Assembly: GCF_013004375.1 (NCBI RefSeq)
Contig: NZ_JABERI010000020.1
Coordinates: 34,058 to 98,057 of the forward strand
DNA length: 64,000 nt
DNA from: Acinetobacter terrae
Lineage (GTDB): Bacteria; Pseudomonadota; Gammaproteobacteria; Pseudomonadales; Moraxellaceae
Direction of reading: 5' to 3'
The position numbers and the translations under genes are program-made. Positions 63,981-64,000 of the stretch are shown here, in pieces. Below the pieces are notes generated by a model. The model searched no databases, was not told the DNA's origin, and saw nothing but the letters and a program-made list of their open reading frames with translations. Positions within the stretch are counted from its first letter, which is position 1. Every line of letters starts with the position of its first letter.

Positions 63981-64000
63981 ATGACCACAAATATCCATGC
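63981..64000 (+). CDS. Possible start of a further gene (cut by the window)
   Basis: ATG-ACC-ACA-AAT-ATC-CAT in the last 20 bases follows the inverted repeat. There is no clear ribosome-binding site. Seven codons are too few to judge. Confidence 0.2.

Noticed and set aside
1..64000. CRISPR arrays, rRNA and tRNA genes
   Set aside because: No regularly spaced direct repeats and no recognisable structural RNA sequences were seen on either strand.

Overview
The window looks like a chromosomal segment of an Acinetobacter-type gammaproteobacterium. It is AT-rich. It carries an exbB-exbD-msbA-lpxK-kdsB envelope block, a detached gspHIJK pseudopilin cluster, a cmk-rpsA-ihfB-lapA-pyrF block, and several small proteins that I associate with that genus only from general resemblance. 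The genus assignment is an inference from gene content; no rRNA or tRNA gene is present.

Layout. Positions 1-9989 hold envelope, lipopolysaccharide and replication genes (ExbB/ExbD, MsbA, LpxK, KdsB, HolB), PilZ, TatD, a TetR regulator and four type II secretion pseudopilins. Positions 10148-17691 hold housekeeping genes: a PTPS/QueD-like protein, Ung, an acyl-CoA hydrolase, TadA, Cmk, ribosomal protein S1, IHF-beta, LapA and PyrF. Positions 17825-25764 hold a LysO-like exporter, a Baeyer-Villiger-type monooxygenase with a divergent AraC regulator, ZapE, malate synthase G and a small membrane protein.

Positions 26447-47173 are a 20.7 kb integrated element. It has split a host SRAP (YedK/HMCES-like) gene into an N-terminal part (26012-26470) and a C-terminal part (47164-47388). 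A 10 bp core is repeated at both junctions. Five copies of a 9 bp motif next to the ends are probable integrase arm sites. The element has a P4-type tyrosine integrase, a tightly overlapping minus-strand operon of seven small genes including an HNH-family protein, and a long plus-strand operon. The plus operon encodes a complete-looking Mu/B3-like non-contractile tail (gp36-, gpG-, gp37- and gp38-like proteins, tube, chaperone, 962-residue tape measure, tail-tip proteins), then a holin and a membrane-anchored M15 endolysin. I see no terminase, portal, capsid, protease, replication, transposase or repressor gene. A tail plus lysis without a head is the architecture of an F-type tailocin, a tail-encoding satellite or a deleted prophage. 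This is the most interesting region. Two cassettes that look like morons (cargo genes) are set between the tail genes.

Positions 47396-63790 are host DNA again: two nearly identical tandem MarR regulators, a TerC/CBS/CorC membrane protein preceded by a 22-codon overlapping leader ORF starting M-D-P-S-P, a frameshifted FAD monooxygenase, a LysR regulator, ThiM, a protein with zinc ribbons at both ends, PepN, two universal stress proteins and a lipoprotein esterase. The last 200 bases hold a perfect inverted repeat and possibly the start of another gene.
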